From Chania fonticola_B (GTDB taxonomy: Bacteria > Pseudomonadota > Gammaproteobacteria > Enterobacterales > Enterobacteriaceae), in assembly GCF_048537545.1 (NCBI RefSeq), contig NZ_CP183220.1: DNA of 64,000 nucleotides; one strand, 5' to 3'. Under the pieces are notes generated by a model. The model worked only from the letters and a program-made list of their open reading frames with translations. It did no database searches and had not been told where the DNA came from. Each line of letters starts with the position of its first letter. Within the stretch, counting starts at the first letter, position 1. Position numbers and translations under genes: made by a program. Positions 1 through 8,387 of the stretch are shown here, in pieces.

Positions 1-519
1 ATGTCTTTAAAAACAAACGTAATCTCAGTCGCTCTTTTTGCCACTCTTTCAGGTATGAGCATGATGGCCAATGCCGCACCTTCTGCCGACGTGACATTAA
101 CAGGTATTATTACGAACACAACATGTGATGTAACAGTGAATAATGCTCAGGCAACCTTGAATGTTGGGGTTTATAAATCTGGCGAATTTACGGCAAATAC
201 TCAGCAAGGTTCTGTACCACTGCCGGTTGAGTTAACCAACTGCTCTGATGAAACCGGCGCTCTTATCATCCAAGGCACCACTGCTAGTGCCAACCCTTCT
301 AAGCAGTTATTCACCGCCGCGTCTGATGATACGGTTGGCTTCATGATCAAGACGAGTGATAACGCTTCACAGGTGGCTGCGGATGAGAGTGTTGCGTTCG
401 ATGTGACTTCGGCAGGCGCCAATACCTACGCTTTCAATGTAGGTATGGGGTCAACAACTCTCACACCTGCGGCCGGTGCTTATAGCGCCCCAATTACCGT
501 GGCTTACATTGTAAACTGA
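1..519 (+). CDS. Fimbrial pilin, operon 1 (probable major subunit)
   Basis: Secreted pilin of a chaperone-usher fimbria, 172 aa. A Sec signal peptide ends near residue 25 (…MMANA|APSA). The mature part is an incomplete Ig-like pilin fold with a cysteine pair at about residues 42 and 81 (NTTCDV and LTNCSD) and the usual C-terminal pattern with a tyrosine near the end (VAYIVN). It is the first gene seen of the operon and is followed by a strong intercistronic hairpin and then a chaperone, which fits the abundant shaft subunit. The ATG is the first base of the window, so the ribosome-binding site is not visible and the start cannot be confirmed. Exact fimbrial type is not recognised. Confidence 0.88.
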   Translation: MSLKTNVISVALFATLSGMSMMANAAPSADVTLTGIITNTTCDVTVNNAQATLNVGVYKSGEFTANTQQGSVPLPVELTNCSDETGALIIQGTTASANPSKQLFTAASDDTVGFMIKTSDNASQVAADESVAFDVTSAGANTYAFNVGMGSTTLTPAAGAYSAPITVAYIVN

Positions 520-532
520 TCGCATAGTGAGG

Positions 533-557
533 AAGGCTATGGGGAACCCATAGCCTT
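533..557 (+). promoter_or_regulatory. Intercistronic RNA hairpin after pilin
   Basis: A perfect 11-bp stem (AAGGCTATGGG / CCCATAGCCTT) with a 3-base loop lies between the pilin stop and the chaperone start. No T-run follows, so it is more likely an mRNA-stabilising or processing/attenuation element than a full terminator. Such hairpins behind major pilin genes are known in pap-type operons and raise pilin output relative to assembly proteins. Confidence 0.7.
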
Positions 558-565
558 AAATAGAA

Positions 566-1300
566 ATGATGAGAACTTTTCAACAGGCATGCGTCGGATT
601 TATCCTGGCATCAATGGGCATTACCTCGGCAAATGCAGGGATTTCTATTGACAGTACACGCGTCATCTTCGAGGCCAGTGACCATGCTCGGGGGCAAAGC
701 GTGGGGGTGTCGAGCACCGATTCGTCAACATCTCCCTATCTGATTAAAGCACAGGTTACCCGAGATATAGAGGGTAAACACGCGCAAACACCTTTTGTGA
801 CAACCCCCTCGTTATTTCGTCTTGAGCCCGGCAGCACCCATCAGGTGTTGATTGTAAAAAAAACAGGCGAGAACGAGTTACCCCTGGATCGGGAATCGGT
901 TTTCTATTTCCGCAGTGTTGCCATGCCTGCGGGTAAAAAACAGGCGGCCATTCCCTCACCGGTCCTGGGCGGATCGATTCAGGTAGCTACGGCTACGGTC
1001 GTCAAGCTTTTTTACCGTCCCAGCGGATTACCTTTTCCCCATCAGCAAGCCATGGGGATGTTGGAGTTTTCAGGTGCGAGCCAGGGGCTGAAGGTAACGA
1101 ATCCTACCCCTTACTACATAACACTTTCGAGCCTTCGTGTCGGAAGGGAGCAGGTATCACTCAGTGCCGCCACTGGTAACACCCTGATTGCGCCCTTTGG
1201 CAGCCAGGTGTATCCCCGCGCCCCGCACCAAGGAAAAGTGGAATGGAAAGCCATCAATGACTACGGCGGTGCAGAGGTGTTTTATGGCTCAGTCCATTAG
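566..1300 (+). CDS. Periplasmic fimbrial chaperone 1 (PapD family), operon 1
   Basis: PapD-like chaperone, 244 aa, that would bind pilins in the periplasm by donor-strand complementation and hand them to the usher. Signal peptide ends near residue 24 (SANA|GISI). Family hallmarks: the A1-strand arginine in STRVIF (R32), the LPLDRESVFYF motif, the subunit-anchoring lysine in VVKLFYRP (K147), NPTPYY, and INDYGG near the C terminus. Two ATGs are adjacent (566 and 569). The 3' end overlaps the next pilin gene by 17 nt, suggesting translational coupling. Confidence 0.93.
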   Translation: MMRTFQQACVGFILASMGITSANAGISIDSTRVIFEASDHARGQSVGVSSTDSSTSPYLIKAQVTRDIEGKHAQTPFVTTPSLFRLEPGSTHQVLIVKKTGENELPLDRESVFYFRSVAMPAGKKQAAIPSPVLGGSIQVATATVVKLFYRPSGLPFPHQQAMGMLEFSGASQGLKVTNPTPYYITLSSLRVGREQVSLSAATGNTLIAPFGSQVYPRAPHQGKVEWKAINDYGGAEVFYGSVH

Positions 1301-1832
1301 CCGGGTACTGGTCATCATGATGACCAGTACCTTGTATACATTGCCCGCATGGGCGGCTGATTCAGCGGTGGTCAATTTTTCAGCCCAAATCAGTGACGGG
1401 ACTTGTGACATTCAATTATCCCAAAGTGCCTTGCAATTTGGGATTTACAAAACCGTGGATTTTCAAACCCGCACTACCGTGGCGATAATACCCCTCGTGG
1501 CAACAGTGACCTGTTCTGGCGCGACAACCCCAAGATTGACCGTCACAGGGACCACGCCATATACCAGCGGCGCTATTTTTAGGGATGCTGATTCTGTGAC
1601 CTCCGGTGCTGGTTTTATGGTGCGTCGGGATACCGGAGATATTGATTTGGGCAACTTTTATAACGAGTCATCTGCGATAAACAACAGTGTCAGCGTACCA
1701 CTGCCCCCTGTCAGTACAGCAGGTGGCCCCCAGAATGAACCTTTCTTACTGGGGTTAGTGCGTGCTGGAAGTGAAACAGTCACCCCGGGAGCCATCAAGG
1801 CCACCTTAACGTTCAATGTGTCTTTTGATTGA
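1284..1832 (+). CDS. Fimbrial pilin, operon 1 (second subunit)
   Basis: Pilin-like secreted protein, 182 aa from the ATG at 1284. This start gives a clean signal peptide (MAQSISRVLV… PAWA|ADSA); the reading frame is open further upstream, but that extension lies inside the chaperone gene and looks unlike a signal peptide. Cysteine pair near residues 41 and 77, N-terminal donor-strand-like segment (VVNFSAQISDGTC) and a C terminus with alternating hydrophobic residues (LTFNVSFD). It overlaps the preceding chaperone gene by 17 nt. Probably a minor or alternative shaft subunit. Confidence 0.82.
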   Translation: MAQSISRVLVIMMTSTLYTLPAWAADSAVVNFSAQISDGTCDIQLSQSALQFGIYKTVDFQTRTTVAIIPLVATVTCSGATTPRLTVTGTTPYTSGAIFRDADSVTSGAGFMVRRDTGDIDLGNFYNESSAINNSVSVPLPPVSTAGGPQNEPFLLGLVRAGSETVTPGAIKATLTFNVSFD

Positions 1833-1853
1833 ATGCTGACAAAGGAAATGAGG

Positions 1854-2432
1854 ATGCAACAAACACCACGAGTTGGCCCTCGATTTTTATTCACCCTTGT
1901 GTTCGCGGGTTTGCTGCTGGGTCTGGTCAGTAATGCTGAGGCCGGTTCGGCCGGGACGACGGTTAACTTTGCCGCAAAGTTAGTCGGCGGAACCTGCCAA
2001 ATTGCTGTAGACAGAACAACAATCGCGTTTACCTCCGTGTCTTCATCGGTGGTCAAAGGGGCGGGTGTCGACGGGATTGACCCGCAGCTGCTCACCCTCT
2101 CATTCTCTGACTGCGCCGGTTGGGGGTTGACCCCCAAAATTCAGGTCAGTGGCACCACCATCACAGCCGGTATACCGTTATTTCGAAACGTCAATGCGGC
2201 CAGCGATTACTCACAAGGTTATGGTGTGAAGCTGGTGCAGCAGGGGCAAGCCACAGCAATATCCAGCCTGGATAAATTGACCGTTGGGTCGGCGAATGCA
2301 CAGCTTAGTACGTTAAACAGTCAATCGTTGACATTTGAAGCCCGTCTATCTTGTGGCAGTTGTACCCCTGGGCCCGGGCTGAGCGGGGGCAATATGAATG
2401 CCACCGTGACGTTTCAGTTTATTTATGAGTAA
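1854..2432 (+). CDS. Fimbrial pilin, operon 1 (third subunit)
   Basis: Secreted pilin, 192 aa from 1854. Three in-frame ATGs occur (1833, 1848, 1854); the last is best placed behind AAGGA at 1842-1846 and yields a good signal peptide (…LVSNAEA|GSAG). The first pilin cysteine is in GGTCQI and the second in SDCAGW. An additional pair in LSCGSCTPG near the C terminus is unusual for shaft pilins. Similar in layout to the preceding pilin (NFAAKLVGGTC versus NFSAQISDGTC), so the two may be diverged duplicates. Located directly before a second chaperone gene. Confidence 0.82.
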   Translation: MQQTPRVGPRFLFTLVFAGLLLGLVSNAEAGSAGTTVNFAAKLVGGTCQIAVDRTTIAFTSVSSSVVKGAGVDGIDPQLLTLSFSDCAGWGLTPKIQVSGTTITAGIPLFRNVNAASDYSQGYGVKLVQQGQATAISSLDKLTVGSANAQLSTLNSQSLTFEARLSCGSCTPGPGLSGGNMNATVTFQFIYE

Positions 2433-2444
2433 AAGGAGAGCGGT

Positions 2445-3242
2445 ATGAATGAACATCGACTCAATGGGCTGGCATTAACGAGTAGGTTTCTACGGATTAG
2501 CGCGATGATCCTGTGCGCTCTACTGGGGAACGCGGCCCTAGCCGCAGACGGGGGAGTGCAGCTCAATCAGACCCGGGTCATTTTTGACGCCAAAGCCCAG
2601 AATGCGAAAGCCACGATAAAAAACCAAAGTGACCGTGTGTACCTGATCAAGGCGAGTGTATTGGCTACGCCTGACCAGAATGCAACCCAAAAGAGCGCTA
2701 TTGTTCCAGCTGTTCCCTTCATGGTAACGCCGCCGCTGTTTCGTCTTGAGCCAAACAGCCAAAACTCGGTGCTGATTGTACGCGACGGTACGGCGGAATT
2801 ACCCACTGACCGTGAGTCCGTCTTTTACCTGAGTTTGATGGCCATTCCCTCCACGTCAAAACTGACTGAGGATCATAATGGCGGGGTTTCTGCCCAGGTA
2901 TCCGTGGGGATACAAACGATTATCAAGCTGTTTTACCGTCCTGAGGGGTTGTCAATACCTGTCCAGGCCGCGGCAGAAAAGCTCACCTTTCGTCAGGTCG
3001 GCCCAGTTCTTCAAATCGCTAATCCAACGCCTTATTTCGTGACGCTGGCCCGATTGACGCTGAATGGCAAAGTGATGGATGTGCGAGACACTAAAGCGGG
3101 CGCTATGATAGCTCCCTTCTCGACACAGGATTACCCGATAACCGGTCAGGTACACCAGATTACCTGGACTGCCATCAATGATTACGGTGGTAGAAGTGCG
3201 GAATATCACACAACTGCATCTTCGATAAAGGCAGCGCTATGA
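2445..3242 (+). CDS. Periplasmic fimbrial chaperone 2 (PapD family), operon 1
   Basis: Second PapD-like chaperone of the operon, 265 aa, preceded by AAAAGGAGAG. A long signal peptide ends near residue 34 (NAALA|ADGG). Hallmarks: NQTRVIF (R44), LPTDRESVFYLS, IIKLFYRPEG, IANPTPYFVTL and the C-terminal INDYGG. Resembles chaperone 1 through most of its length and probably arose by duplication. Its stop overlaps the next start (ATGA), so it is translationally coupled to chaperone 3. Confidence 0.93.
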   Translation: MNEHRLNGLALTSRFLRISAMILCALLGNAALAADGGVQLNQTRVIFDAKAQNAKATIKNQSDRVYLIKASVLATPDQNATQKSAIVPAVPFMVTPPLFRLEPNSQNSVLIVRDGTAELPTDRESVFYLSLMAIPSTSKLTEDHNGGVSAQVSVGIQTIIKLFYRPEGLSIPVQAAAEKLTFRQVGPVLQIANPTPYFVTLARLTLNGKVMDVRDTKAGAMIAPFSTQDYPITGQVHQITWTAINDYGGRSAEYHTTASSIKAAL

Positions 3243-4060
3243 ATTCAGGTACCCCTTTTGTATATCACGCGATGGGCGCCTTTACCGATCGTTTCTGGCA
3301 GGGCGCCCATCGCGTGACGGCCCTGCTGTTGCTGTTATGTGCAGCCCTGTTCGCTACGCAGGTTTACGGCGCAAATGTCGTTAATAAAAACGGCATCACG
3401 CTGCAGGCGACACGCCTGGTGTATCCCGAAAAAGCCAAAAATGGCATCACGTTCACGGTCACCAATAATACCGCGCAGCCGTATCTGCTGCAGTCACGGG
3501 TTATTCCTTGGATGGCTGAACCAACCAATACTGCACTTGCACAACAAGTACATCAGGATACCCGGGGGGTTCCCTTCATTGTGTTGCCCCCCTTGAAACG
3601 GTTTGAGCCGGCGGAAGCCTTGACCCTGCGTATCCAATTAACTCGCAATACGCTTCCTACTGACCGGGAGTCGGTGTTTGTGTTGAGCCTGAAAACGATA
3701 CCCGGCCAATCCTCATCGGCTGAGACACCGCGACTGGTATTGGCGATGCAGAATGATCTGAAGCTATTTTATCGCCCCAAGGATTTACCCGAATACAGCG
3801 CCGTGCAGCTCGCCCAGCAGTTACGTTTTCAACGTCAGGAAAGCCGTCTGAAGGTCATCAATCCCACCCCCTATTACATGACCTTTCATTTGTTGTCAGT
3901 GGGGGGGCGAGCAGTAGATGCCGGAGCCTCACTGCTGTTGGTCTCGCCTTTCGGTGAACAGGCATATCCGTTACCAATTAGCGACCAAGGGGTGATCACC
4001 TGGCAACTGATTGACGGGATGGGTGATGTGACCCCCGTACAACGGCGTACGCTGAAATAA
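3239..4060 (+). CDS. Periplasmic fimbrial chaperone 3 (PapD family, divergent), operon 1
   Basis: Third PapD-like chaperone, 273 aa, starting at an ATGA overlap with chaperone 2. It keeps TRLVYPEKA, LPTDRESVFVLSLKTIPG, LKLFYRPKDLPE and INPTPYYMTF, so both anchoring residues are present. It has a long positively charged and hydrophobic N-terminal leader of about 44 residues. The C-terminal INDYGG motif has drifted to LIDGMGD, and the protein ends soon after. This divergence suggests specialisation for a particular subunit or early decay; the reading frame is intact. Confidence 0.9.
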   Translation: MNSGTPFVYHAMGAFTDRFWQGAHRVTALLLLLCAALFATQVYGANVVNKNGITLQATRLVYPEKAKNGITFTVTNNTAQPYLLQSRVIPWMAEPTNTALAQQVHQDTRGVPFIVLPPLKRFEPAEALTLRIQLTRNTLPTDRESVFVLSLKTIPGQSSSAETPRLVLAMQNDLKLFYRPKDLPEYSAVQLAQQLRFQRQESRLKVINPTPYYMTFHLLSVGGRAVDAGASLLLVSPFGEQAYPLPISDQGVITWQLIDGMGDVTPVQRRTLK

Positions 4061-4161
4061 TAATCACAGCTACGGTTGCAGAGGTATCGGTTCTCAAAAT
4101 GCTGATGCCGTTATATGCGCTTAATGGATCTGTTGTAACTAATTTGATGGATAATCTGCTA

Positions 4162-6777
4162 ATGAGAAAAAGTATATCTTGCCAAAAAGGTATTCTTTCG
4201 GTTCGTTATTTTCGCTACAAACCTCTGGTGTGGTGCTTGTTATTAAGCGTTCAACCAGCTTGGGCTGGAGACTATTTTGACCCCGGTTTTCTGGGAACGT
4301 CGGGGGAAAACGCCCATGTAGACCTGTCGGCCTTCTCTGAGTCAGGCGGTGTGAAAGCCGGCGAATATACGGTTTGGGTGTTTATTAATCAGCGCAATGC
4401 CGGGCAATACACCTTCAAATTTCACAAAAATAGTCTGGGGCAAATGGCACCCGTCCTGACCCCTGTGCAGTTGGAAAACTTTGGTGTCAATGTCAAACAG
4501 ATACCTGAGTTGAAGGACCTGACGGTAGACGCTCCAATTGACAACCTCGGTGCAGTGATATCACAGGCTACGGCTCGCCTGGATTTGGCGAGCCTGCAGT
4601 TAAATATCAGTGTGCCTCAAGTTGCCATGAAGCCTGAAGTGCAAGGTGCAGTTGACCCGAGCCAATGGGAGGATGGAATTTCGGCGCTAATGGCCAACTA
4701 TAATATCAGTGCGGGCCGCACCACGAATTCGCTACAAGGCCAGACTACGCACAATAATAACCTGTTTGCGACCGTACGCGCCGGGGCTAATACCGGGCCG
4801 TGGCGGTTGCGCAGTACGATCACCCATACGCAGTTTGAATCCAATGGCCGGAATAATCAGTCCCAGCCCGCACAAACCAACACCCGTTTTTCCAATACCT
4901 ACCTTTCTCGCGATATTCGCGGGCTGCGCTCGACTCTGTTAGTCGGAGAGAGCAGCACCGGCAGTGAAATTTTTGACGGCGTTCCCTTCCGCGGGGTGAC
5001 GCTCAGCTCCAATGAGCAGATGCTGCCGAGTCAGTTTCGGGGCTACGCCCCAGCCATCAGCGGAGTGGCCAACAGTAATGCACGGATCACCATCCGTCAG
5101 AACGGTAACGTGGTGTATGAAACCTACGTGGCACCTGGGCCATTTTACATCAATGACATCCAGCAGGCTGGCCTGTCCGGGGACTATGATGTCAAGGTGA
5201 CGGAAGCCGACGGAACAGAGCGGCAGTTTATTGTGCCCTATTCTTCCCTGCCAGTGATGTTACGCCCCGGCGGCTGGAAGTATGAGCTGACGGCCGGGCA
5301 ATATGACGGCAATGTTACCAACGACTCTCGCCAGGCCGGCTTTATGCTGGTGACTGCAATTTACGGCCTGCCTAAAGACATTACCCTGTATGGCGGGGTT
5401 CTGGCGGCTAATGACTACCAGGCACTGAATATGGGCACTGGGATATCGTTAGGGAATATAGGGGCGCTGTCTGCAGATATGACGCACTCGTCGGCAAAAA
5501 TTGATGGCGGAGCTGCCAAAGAAGGCCAGTCCTATCGCCTGCGTTATTCCAAAAGCCTGATCTCCACCGGGACGTCCTTTGATTTGACCGCCCTGCGTTT
5601 TTCCACGCGAGATTACTTCAGTTTCAATGATTATAACAGCCAAGGCCACCAACTGCAGGCCGGGGTAAACCCGTTAACACTGCAACATCGTCGTAGCAGT
5701 TTTCAGACACAGCTCAGTCAACAGATGGGAGGCTGGGGCTCACTGAATTTCCGGGCCAGTCGCGACGATTACTGGGGAGGGGGACGGACACTCACGGGAC
5801 TATCACTCGGCTACAACAACAGTCTGAAGGGCGTCAGTTACGGGGTCAACTACAACATTGACCGGATGAAGGACATGAATGGCAACTGGCCTGAAAACCG
5901 CCAGATTTCATTCAACGTCAGCGTTCCGTTCAGTATATTCGGGTATTCTCGTGTTCTGCAATCGATGTATTCAACCACGGCCATCACCCATGACAACTCG
6001 GGGCGCACCCAGAATCAGACCGGGCTGAGTGGTAGTACTTTGGAAGGCAAGCTGTCTTACAGTGCTTCACAAAGCTGGGGCAATCAGGGGCAAAACAGTA
6101 ACAGCAATGTGAATGCCGGTTATCAGGGCAGCAAGGGCAACGTCAGTGGCGGTTACAGTTACAGTGCAGATTCACAGACGATGAATATGAACGCGAGTGG
6201 TGGGGTACTTATCCATTCGGACGGTATGACACTCTCCCGCTCTATGGGGGAATCGGTGGCATTAATCAGCGCACCGGGGGCACAAGGTGTAAGCGTCAAC
6301 GGCGGCTCAGCAGTTACGGACAGTCGAGGGTATGCCGTCGCCCCATATTTGTCAGATTACACCCGTAACAGTGTCGGTCTTGACCCAAGTTCCTTGCCAG
6401 AAGGAGTCGATATTGCTCAGACGAACCTCAATGTGTACCCGACTAAAGGTGCTGTAGTGAAAGCGCGCTTTGCGACCCGAATGGGTTATCAGGTGCTGAT
6501 GACCTTAAAACACGGTACCAGTGTGGTGCCATTCGGAGCCGTCGCGGCTCTGGCGACTGCGGACAGCGATGAGGATAGTGGCAGCATCGTGAGCGATGGT
6601 GGCCAGGTGTACCTGACTGGGTTACCGGAAAGCGGAACGCTGTGGGTGAAGTGGGGTGAGACATCAGATCGCCAGTGCCGAGTCAACTTTAACCTGGTAA
6701 AACTGACAACCTCTCAGGATATGCCAATACGCCAGATGACTTACATCTGTCAGAGTCAATCTGATGACCATAAATAA
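4162..6777 (+). CDS. Outer-membrane fimbrial usher, operon 1
   Basis: FimD/PapC-family usher, about 871 aa from 4162, forming the outer-membrane pore that polymerises pilins. The frame is open from an ATG at 4099, but starting at 4162 gives a plausible signal peptide (MRKSIS… QPAWA|GDYFDP). Family landmarks: N-terminal DYFDPGFL followed by VDLSAFSESGGVKAGEY (periplasmic N-domain), the LRGYAP-type segment at RGYAPAISGVANSNA, the YETYVAPGPFYINDI motif, a β-barrel region with many aromatic girdle residues, and the C-terminal domain ending QCRVNFNL…MTYIC. The 3' end lies just upstream of the adhesin gene. Confidence 0.95.
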   Translation: MRKSISCQKGILSVRYFRYKPLVWCLLLSVQPAWAGDYFDPGFLGTSGENAHVDLSAFSESGGVKAGEYTVWVFINQRNAGQYTFKFHKNSLGQMAPVLTPVQLENFGVNVKQIPELKDLTVDAPIDNLGAVISQATARLDLASLQLNISVPQVAMKPEVQGAVDPSQWEDGISALMANYNISAGRTTNSLQGQTTHNNNLFATVRAGANTGPWRLRSTITHTQFESNGRNNQSQPAQTNTRFSNTYLSRDIRGLRSTLLVGESSTGSEIFDGVPFRGVTLSSNEQMLPSQFRGYAPAISGVANSNARITIRQNGNVVYETYVAPGPFYINDIQQAGLSGDYDVKVTEADGTERQFIVPYSSLPVMLRPGGWKYELTAGQYDGNVTNDSRQAGFMLVTAIYGLPKDITLYGGVLAANDYQALNMGTGISLGNIGALSADMTHSSAKIDGGAAKEGQSYRLRYSKSLISTGTSFDLTALRFSTRDYFSFNDYNSQGHQLQAGVNPLTLQHRRSSFQTQLSQQMGGWGSLNFRASRDDYWGGGRTLTGLSLGYNNSLKGVSYGVNYNIDRMKDMNGNWPENRQISFNVSVPFSIFGYSRVLQSMYSTTAITHDNSGRTQNQTGLSGSTLEGKLSYSASQSWGNQGQNSNSNVNAGYQGSKGNVSGGYSYSADSQTMNMNASGGVLIHSDGMTLSRSMGESVALISAPGAQGVSVNGGSAVTDSRGYAVAPYLSDYTRNSVGLDPSSLPEGVDIAQTNLNVYPTKGAVVKARFATRMGYQVLMTLKHGTSVVPFGAVAALATADSDEDSGSIVSDGGQVYLTGLPESGTLWVKWGETSDRQCRVNFNLVKLTTSQDMPIRQMTYICQSQSDDHK

Positions 6778-6811
6778 TAGGCTGAATAACGATGAGAAAT
6801 GGAGCATACCA

Positions 6812-8083
6812 ATGAGTACTATTATTGGGAGAGTGAACAAGGTATTTGATTGGTTGGGTACGTGGCTCACGGATAAGGGTATTACGGGTGTTGCACCTCG
6901 CGCTTTGGTCAACCATGAAGACAAGATCCCTCTAATGTATGAGAAGAATCGGAATTCGCCAAAAGGAAGACAGGCCAAGTGGAAATCTGCTCATTCCACT
7001 TGGTGGAACATTTGGGCTGCGGTTTTATGCATGGGCATGCCGTCCGCCTTCGCCGTCCCTACACCGCCAGTGGCTATATCGCCTGGCGATACATACCGCG
7101 CTTCCACTTCAGGAACTTGGGCCGCAACTGGAGGAACCGGCGTATCTCAGCGTTACGACGGTTATTTGGCTGGGGCTTTCACCATTAGACGAACTATTAA
7201 TGAGAATGGCACTAATTTTCAGCACTGTTCCATGTTTCCGGCTGACTTTCAATACCAAACCTCCGATGGCTGGGTCGGGATTAAAATAGCCACGGATGTA
7301 GTGCTTGGCCTCACCGGGACCGCAACTGGTAGTTATTACATTGACTCAAACCCAATAATAAACGCAACTGGCACATGGACGGACCAAGGAGTATTTACAG
7401 TCTCACCACCCAATTCGTACAGTTTAACATGGTGTGGCGGCACTACCTCTACCTCCTTGCAAAACTATTCTGAAAAGAACCGTTTGTTACCAGCCTCGTT
7501 CACCGGTACGGTATTCATACATGCTGGACCTAATGCTGCCCCTGGGACGTATACTGTCCCAGGGTTAACTCTATCTCGGATGATAAATGAGGGGTGGTCC
7601 TATCCCTCGCCAACCTATTTATTCCAATCAGGTTCGATCACTGTCACTTCCAGTACTGTCTGCACCATCTCGCTGCAAGATCCTTCAGTAAATTTTGGCT
7701 CAGTTCAGCAAAATAATGGTGATAACCAACTCCTCAGTGTCTTTCCATCCCAATTGAATATCAACTGTGACTCCGCTCCAGGTGTAAGCAAGCCTATGTC
7801 CATTAGCTTTACAGGGCTAATCGGTCGCTATACCGACACTTTAGCCCTGAATGACACAGGGGGAGAGGGCGTCCTCGCCGAGGTTCGCGGAGTTAGAGCA
7901 ACGGGAACCGGGACTTGCGATAATAATAACGACCGTATCCAGTTCCAAGGGCAACAATATTCTATCGGTAACGTAAGCGGAGGACTCACCAGTATTCCCT
8001 TAACATGGTCGCTCTGCAGCAATCGTACCGGAGGGATGGGGGCTGGTACAGCCCAAGCCACAGTAACCCTGACCTGGCCATAA
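6812..8083 (+). CDS. Fimbrial tip adhesin (FimH-like two-domain), operon 1
   Basis: Large terminal subunit, 423 aa from 6812. That ATG has a good ribosome site (GGAG at 6801-6804, 7-nt spacer); the frame is also open from 6764 (overlapping the usher) and has a later ATG at 6935. A hydrophobic signal segment only appears near residues 62-81 (WWNIWAAVLCMGMPSAFA), so either the leader is very long or the true start is 6935. After cleavage an N-terminal lectin-like region of about 200 residues is followed by a C-terminal pilin domain starting near SSTVCTISLQDPSVNFGSV and ending TVTLTWP. Last gene of operon 1. Confidence 0.85.
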   Translation: MSTIIGRVNKVFDWLGTWLTDKGITGVAPRALVNHEDKIPLMYEKNRNSPKGRQAKWKSAHSTWWNIWAAVLCMGMPSAFAVPTPPVAISPGDTYRASTSGTWAATGGTGVSQRYDGYLAGAFTIRRTINENGTNFQHCSMFPADFQYQTSDGWVGIKIATDVVLGLTGTATGSYYIDSNPIINATGTWTDQGVFTVSPPNSYSLTWCGGTTSTSLQNYSEKNRLLPASFTGTVFIHAGPNAAPGTYTVPGLTLSRMINEGWSYPSPTYLFQSGSITVTSSTVCTISLQDPSVNFGSVQQNNGDNQLLSVFPSQLNINCDSAPGVSKPMSISFTGLIGRYTDTLALNDTGGEGVLAEVRGVRATGTGTCDNNNDRIQFQGQQYSIGNVSGGLTSIPLTWSLCSNRTGGMGAGTAQATVTLTWP

Positions 8084-8166
8084 AAAGATATAAAGTTATC
8101 TGCCTAGGATTGCGGGTGATTTGAAGCTGTTGTATAGAAAAATGGATTAATGATCATGGAAAAAAC

Positions 8167-8350
8167 GGCTCTGTTGCATTAAGCTGTCATTTGTTAACAT
8201 GCCGTTTTTTATGATGTTATTTAACAATGTATCTGAGAAGAAAAGCCATCAAACGTCTACACTATTCCGTTGATGTCATCGCCCAATGTGTTCACTGGCA
8301 TCTCGCTTACGCCCTGAGTCTGCGCAACCTGGACGAAATGATGGCAGAAC
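8167..8350 (+). mobile_element. IS6-family (IS26-like) 5' fragment
   Basis: Begins with a terminal repeat GGCTCTGTTGCATTAA and encodes only the first part of an IS6 transposase (MYLRRKAIKRLHYSVDVIAQ… LDEMMAER). It is cut at the GAAC of that last codon group, where a short IS91-like terminus begins. Confidence 0.75.
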
Positions 8351-8387
8351 GTACGAGCACGGCAGCGTTGCTGCCTCAACTGTCTTA
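8351..8387 (+). repeat. IS91-type terminus remnant with hairpin
   Basis: About 37 bases starting directly after GAAC match the left end of the IS91-family element at 26187, but lack its outer hairpin. The inner hairpin is kept (GGCAGC-gtt-GCTGCC). It is sandwiched between two IS6 fragments. Confidence 0.55.
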
